The translations under genes and the position numbers were made by a program. Shown here piece after piece: positions 20,017 to 22,521 of a stretch of DNA of 22,521 bases. Below the pieces are notes generated by a model, which searched no databases, was not told the origin of the DNA, and saw only the letters and a list, made by a program, of their open reading frames with translations. Every line of letters begins with the position of its first letter. Position 1 is the first letter of the stretch. The stretch is from positions 1 to 22,521 of the IMG/VR virus record IMGVR_UViG_3300006637_000037. One strand, given 5' to 3'. The stretch comes from a virus.

Positions 20017-21056
20017 AGTTGTTTAAATATTTCGTATGCTACTTGTGGCACTATTGCGTTTCCGTATCCTTTGATGCTTTCTGATCTCCACTTTGAAAAG
20101 GTAATTCCGTCCAATTCGGTGGGAAGCCCATCATCTCCGCCACAAATCGGGGATTGAGTTGGGAAGTTTGACCAGTCATTTGTCGAACTCTTTTTGTCAT
20201 TGAATCTTGATTTTCTAATCCTGTTATCTTGTCCCCTTCCTGTGCTTGTGGTGTCGGTAGCATCCCCATTGCCATCGCTCTGTTCAATGTCACGCTGTGC
20301 ATACTCCCCTCCTTGACTTGTGTTGATTTCATCGTTGCTGTCGCATTTGTTGAGTCCATTGCTGTTGGTGTCGGTAGCATTTGTGGAATTTGAAAATTTC
20401 TGAATGTTTCCACATGATTCACACCTTGTTTCTTTAATTCTATTGCAAAAACTCTGTCCACTAACAATTCTTGTACTTTTGGCTTTTCCCCTGACAATAG
20501 AGCATTCACTACACCCTTGTGAGGAATCCCACCCCTTCCGTGTGTCCCTGGACATATTGTCGGTAGCATTTTTGATTCCAACAAACCAGCATCTGTCTCG
20601 TCTATGCGGTGCGTTTTTGGCTGCAGCTGGAATAATAAACGCTTGAACTTCGTACCCTTCAGCTTCCAAGTCAATGCACACCTGTTCGAAAACCATTCCG
20701 CCGTCAATATTCGTGATACCAAAGACATTTTCTGCAATGACATATTTGGGTTTAATTTCTTGTATTGCTCTAAGCATCTCTCCCCATAGATAGCGTTCGT
20801 CTTTTGTTCCTTTTCTTTTTCCAGCCATTGAGAATGGTTGGCATGGGAATCCTCCTGTGAAAATGTCAATTTTGTTTGCATATTTTTTAAAATCAGTTTT
20901 ACATATATCAATTAAACTATCAGCATTAGGGAAATGATATTCTAATACTTTGCGTGGAAATTCCATCCACTCGCAGTGGAATACGTTCTCCCAACCCATC
21001 CATTCGGCAGCAAGATCAAAGCCACCTATACCACTAAATAAACTTCCGTGCCTCAT
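20013..21056 (-). CDS. DNA (cytosine-5) methyltransferase
   Basis: A 347-residue enzyme that methylates C5 of cytosine in DNA. Motif I is LFSGIGGFDLA (6-16), motif IV GGFPCQPFS with catalytic Cys72, motif VI AENV (108-111), motif VIII APHRRDRCWFVG (149-160), and motif X YGNAIVPQVAYEIF (331-344). The region between VIII and X (160-320), where the target recognition domain lies, is unusually rich in Asn, Thr, Ser and Asp, with three NATD or DATD motifs at 63- and 39-codon spacing. The N-terminus is in ATGA overlap with the helicase and the C-terminus with the DnaA-like gene. No restriction partner is visible, so it is probably an orphan enzyme protecting phage DNA. A second frame is open inside the same DNA. 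Confidence 0.92.
   Translation of the reverse strand: MRHGSLFSGIGGFDLAAEWMGWENVFHCEWMEFPRKVLEYHFPNADSLIDICKTDFKKYANKIDIFTGGFPCQPFSMAGKRKGTKDERYLWGEMLRAIQEIKPKYVIAENVFGITNIDGGMVFEQVCIDLEAEGYEVQAFIIPAAAKNAPHRRDRCWFVGIKNATDNMSRDTRKGWDSSQGCSECSIVRGKAKSTRIVSGQSFCNRIKETRCESCGNIQKFSNSTNATDTNSNGLNKCDSNDEINTSQGGEYAQRDIEQSDGNGDATDTTSTGRGQDNRIRKSRFNDKKSSTNDWSNFPTQSPICGGDDGLPTELDGITFSKWRSESIKGYGNAIVPQVAYEIFKQL
20051..20911 (-). CDS. Overlapping +1-frame ORF inside the methyltransferase gene (LPTP-type protein)
   Basis: On the same strand but in the +1 frame of the cytosine methyltransferase, an ATG at 20911 opens 286 codons to a stop at 20051. The product has features I associate with a phage protein family of unknown function: EDSHANHSQWLEKEKEQKT, FSNRCALTWKLKGTKFKRLL then FQLQPKT, repeated MLPT motifs (MLPTICPG, MLPTPTAMD, MLPTPQAQE), and a C-terminal LNPRFVAEMMGFPPNWTELP. 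The second frame covers motifs IV to X of the methyltransferase, whose own frame is also fully conserved in the motifs, so both are protein-like at once. Whether it is translated is unknown: no ribosome site is evident. A long chance frame with misleading similarity is the alternative. Confidence 0.35.
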   Translation of the reverse strand: MIYVKLILKNMQTKLTFSQEDSHANHSQWLEKEKEQKTNAIYGERCLEQYKKLNPNMSLQKMSLVSRILTAEWFSNRCALTWKLKGTKFKRLLFQLQPKTHRIDETDAGLLESKMLPTICPGTHGRGGIPHKGVVNALLSGEKPKVQELLVDRVFAIELKKQGVNHVETFRNFQIPQMLPTPTAMDSTNATATMKSTQVKEGSMHSVTLNRAMAMGMLPTPQAQEGDKITGLENQDSMTKRVRQMTGQTSQLNPRFVAEMMGFPPNWTELPFQSGDQKASKDTETQ

Positions 21057-22276
21057 AATGCCTCTTTATATCTTGTGTACTTACCCTCAAACGTGCAAGG
21101 TATAGTTGCACATTCTCCGTGTCGGTTTTTTCTAATGATTAACTCTGCATCCAACTCTAACTCTGGTTTATCCTCCTCATAGTATGCCGGTCGAAAGGGA
21201 AACATTACTACATCAGCATCTTGCTCTATTGCACCCGACTCCCTTAAGTCTGAAAGTAAAGGTCGCTTGTCTGCTCTCTCCTCACTCTTTCTTGATAACT
21301 GTGCTAATGCTATAACTGTAATGCCTAACTCCTTTGCCATTATTTTTAACTGACGGCTTATCTCTGCAATCTCTTGTTCTCTATTTTGTTTAGTTCCTTT
21401 GAGTAGTTGCATATAGTCTATGACAACCAAGTTCAATCCTTGCTTGGCTTTGTGTAAACGTGCCTTTCCTATTAAGTCGTAAATGGTCATTGTGGCATCA
21501 TCATCAACCGACAAGTCACCATTGAATGAGTTAACTACTCTTGCCATTCGTTCAAGGTCATCAACAGTCACCTTTGAGTTTCGTATCTTGTAGTTATGTA
21601 TCTCACCCATCGTTGCAAGGAATCTCTTGGCTAACTCCTCCTTGCTCATCTCCAAAGAAAAGAACAACACATTGCCAAACTGACTTGCCTCTATGCTTAA
21701 GTTCATAGCCATAGCCGTCTTACCCGAACCAGGTCTACCGGCAAGTATAACCACGTTTCCTTTGTTCCACCCACCCAAGTACTTATCAAGGTACTTCCAT
21801 CCAGTAGGCATACCCATTCTCACCTCACCCCTCTTAACACTATCCTCAATCTCATCGACAACCTTACCGGCTATCGTTGTCATAAAGTCGCTTGTCTTAT
21901 GGATGGATAGTTGTGCTTGTTGAGTTAGGTTATTAAGGTTGGTTATGATGTCTGGTAAGTCTTGGTTCATATTGAAGTTAGCAAGTGCATTCCTTAACTG
22001 TTTAGTTTTATAGTCAATCTCAAGTGATGTGATTATCTTTTCAATGTGGCTATCTGTACTAACCAAGTTAGGACTTTGAGCAATGTATTGGATATGCTCT
22101 TTAAACTGCATACCTACCGATGGTAAGTTGATTGGCTCATTGGTAATATACATCTCTCGCATACGTTCAATAATATCCCTATCCTTACCCTGTAACCATA
22201 TAGGGTTAAGTTTGGAAAGGTGAACGTGTGTGCTTGGGTATACTAAAAATATCCCTATTAGTTCTTGGTTAATCAT
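21053..22276 (-). CDS. dnaB: Replicative DNA helicase, DnaB family
   Basis: A 407-residue ring helicase that unwinds the replication fork. Residues 1-110 are the helical N-terminal domain, shorter than in E. coli DnaB. The RecA-like domain shows Walker A GRPGSGKT (180-187), LFFSLEMSKEELAKR (204-218), Walker B LVVIDYMQLL (283-292), ALAQLSRKSE (323-332), and the arginine-finger region LRESGAIEQDADVVMF. It is the clearest replication gene in the window and presumably acts with the truncated gene before it, which it overlaps by 8 bases. The ATGA overlap with the methyltransferase downstream links replication and DNA modification in one transcript. Confidence 0.93.
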   Translation of the reverse strand: MINQELIGIFLVYPSTHVHLSKLNPIWLQGKDRDIIERMREMYITNEPINLPSVGMQFKEHIQYIAQSPNLVSTDSHIEKIITSLEIDYKTKQLRNALANFNMNQDLPDIITNLNNLTQQAQLSIHKTSDFMTTIAGKVVDEIEDSVKRGEVRMGMPTGWKYLDKYLGGWNKGNVVILAGRPGSGKTAMAMNLSIEASQFGNVLFFSLEMSKEELAKRFLATMGEIHNYKIRNSKVTVDDLERMARVVNSFNGDLSVDDDATMTIYDLIGKARLHKAKQGLNLVVIDYMQLLKGTKQNREQEIAEISRQLKIMAKELGITVIALAQLSRKSEERADKRPLLSDLRESGAIEQDADVVMFPFRPAYYEEDKPELELDAELIIRKNRHGECATIPCTFEGKYTRYKEAL

Positions 22277-22521
22277 CGAGTGTTGCTATTTTAGGTTTGT
22301 TCGAAGGTAAATCTTTTTTTACTTTATCAAAAAACAATCCCTTCCATCCATTGCTAATTGATATATCAACAACCTCATCAAATTGCTTTGCTGATACGTT
22401 GTTCATTATTTTGGTTGCTAACGTCTTTAAACTTAATTCTGATTTATACATATCCTTTATTTCCTTTTTGTATTGAATCCACCTTGCAAAGGCATCCCTA
22501 TATTCTTTATCTATTATATTT
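22269..22521 (-). CDS. 3' end of a probable replication (initiator / loader) protein
   Basis: The frame is open to the right window edge and ends at TAA 22269, giving at least 83 residues; an internal ATG at 22451 would give 60 but the conserved part begins before it. The visible sequence is ARWIQYKKEIKDMYKSELS, then ATKIMNNVSAKQFDEVVDI and SISNGWKGLFF. This W-x-x-Y-K-x-x-x-K and S-I-S-N-x-W-x-G-L-F pattern is the C-terminal helical end of many phage replication or helix-turn-helix initiator proteins, found just before a DnaB-type helicase. A helicase loader or initiator role follows from family pattern and position; the N-terminal domain lies outside the window. Confidence 0.6.
   Translation of the reverse strand, partial: NIIDKEYRDAFARWIQYKKEIKDMYKSELSLKTLATKIMNNVSAKQFDEVVDISISNGWKGLFFDKVKKDLPSNKPKIATLDD

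Noticed and set aside
20013-21056. A restriction-modification pair around the methyltransferase
   Set aside because: The neighbours are a helicase and a DnaA-like protein. The HNH and VRR-NUC genes are kilobases away and fit packaging or recombination roles better.
1-22521. CRISPR array, tRNA, rRNA, integrase or attachment site
   Set aside because: No spaced repeat series, cloverleaf, ribosomal sequence or recombinase was recognised. Lytic or temperate lifestyle cannot be decided from this window.

Overview
The window is a stretch of a tailed-phage (siphovirus-type) genome, or an integrated copy of one, from a host in the Bacteroidota, most likely a flavobacterium or relative. All supported genes lie on the minus strand, so transcription runs from the right edge to the left. 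The host call rests on AT-rich DNA, starts without clear Shine-Dalgarno sequences, AT-rich leaders, two copies of TATATTTG (the Bacteroidota -7 form TAnnTTTG), and protein families I know mainly from Bacteroidota phages. Genes are packed tightly, many joined by ATGA or TAATG overlaps. Both window ends cut through a gene. No stretch over 300 bases lacks a gene, and I see no tRNA, rRNA, CRISPR or insertion sequence.

Right part (about 22.5 to 18.1 kb), replication and regulation: the C-terminal end of a probable replication protein, a DnaB-type helicase, a cytosine-C5 DNA methyltransferase, a coiled-coil protein ending in a DnaA-type DNA-binding domain, a small sigma-like protein, a small membrane protein, a conserved 96-residue protein and an SAM-dependent methyltransferase.

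Middle part (about 18.1 to 13.4 kb), packaging: an HNH nuclease, an unknown AT-rich gene, a probable small terminase, a small unknown protein, a glycosyltransferase with a TTG start, a small membrane protein, the large terminase, a VRR-NUC nuclease and a tail assembly chaperone. The chaperone carries a T9 slippery run with a -1 open frame behind it, giving a lambda G/GT-like extended product. A strong terminator follows.

Left part (about 13.3 to 0 kb), virion: two tail-tip proteins, a tape measure, two small proteins (one of 45 residues), a tail fibre with carbohydrate-binding-like domains, a homing HNH endonuclease, a conserved 118-residue protein, a mosaic prohead protease, a scaffold, the major capsid protein, a probable tail tube protein, a terminator, a small structural protein, two small membrane proteins (holin candidates), and the first 21 residues of a gene that may encode the portal. 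Tail genes come before head genes, and no other portal candidate is visible.

The two observations most worth following are a 286-codon open frame nested in the +1 frame of the cytosine methyltransferase gene, which reads like a repeated-LPTP phage protein family, and the programmed -1 frameshift in the tail chaperone.
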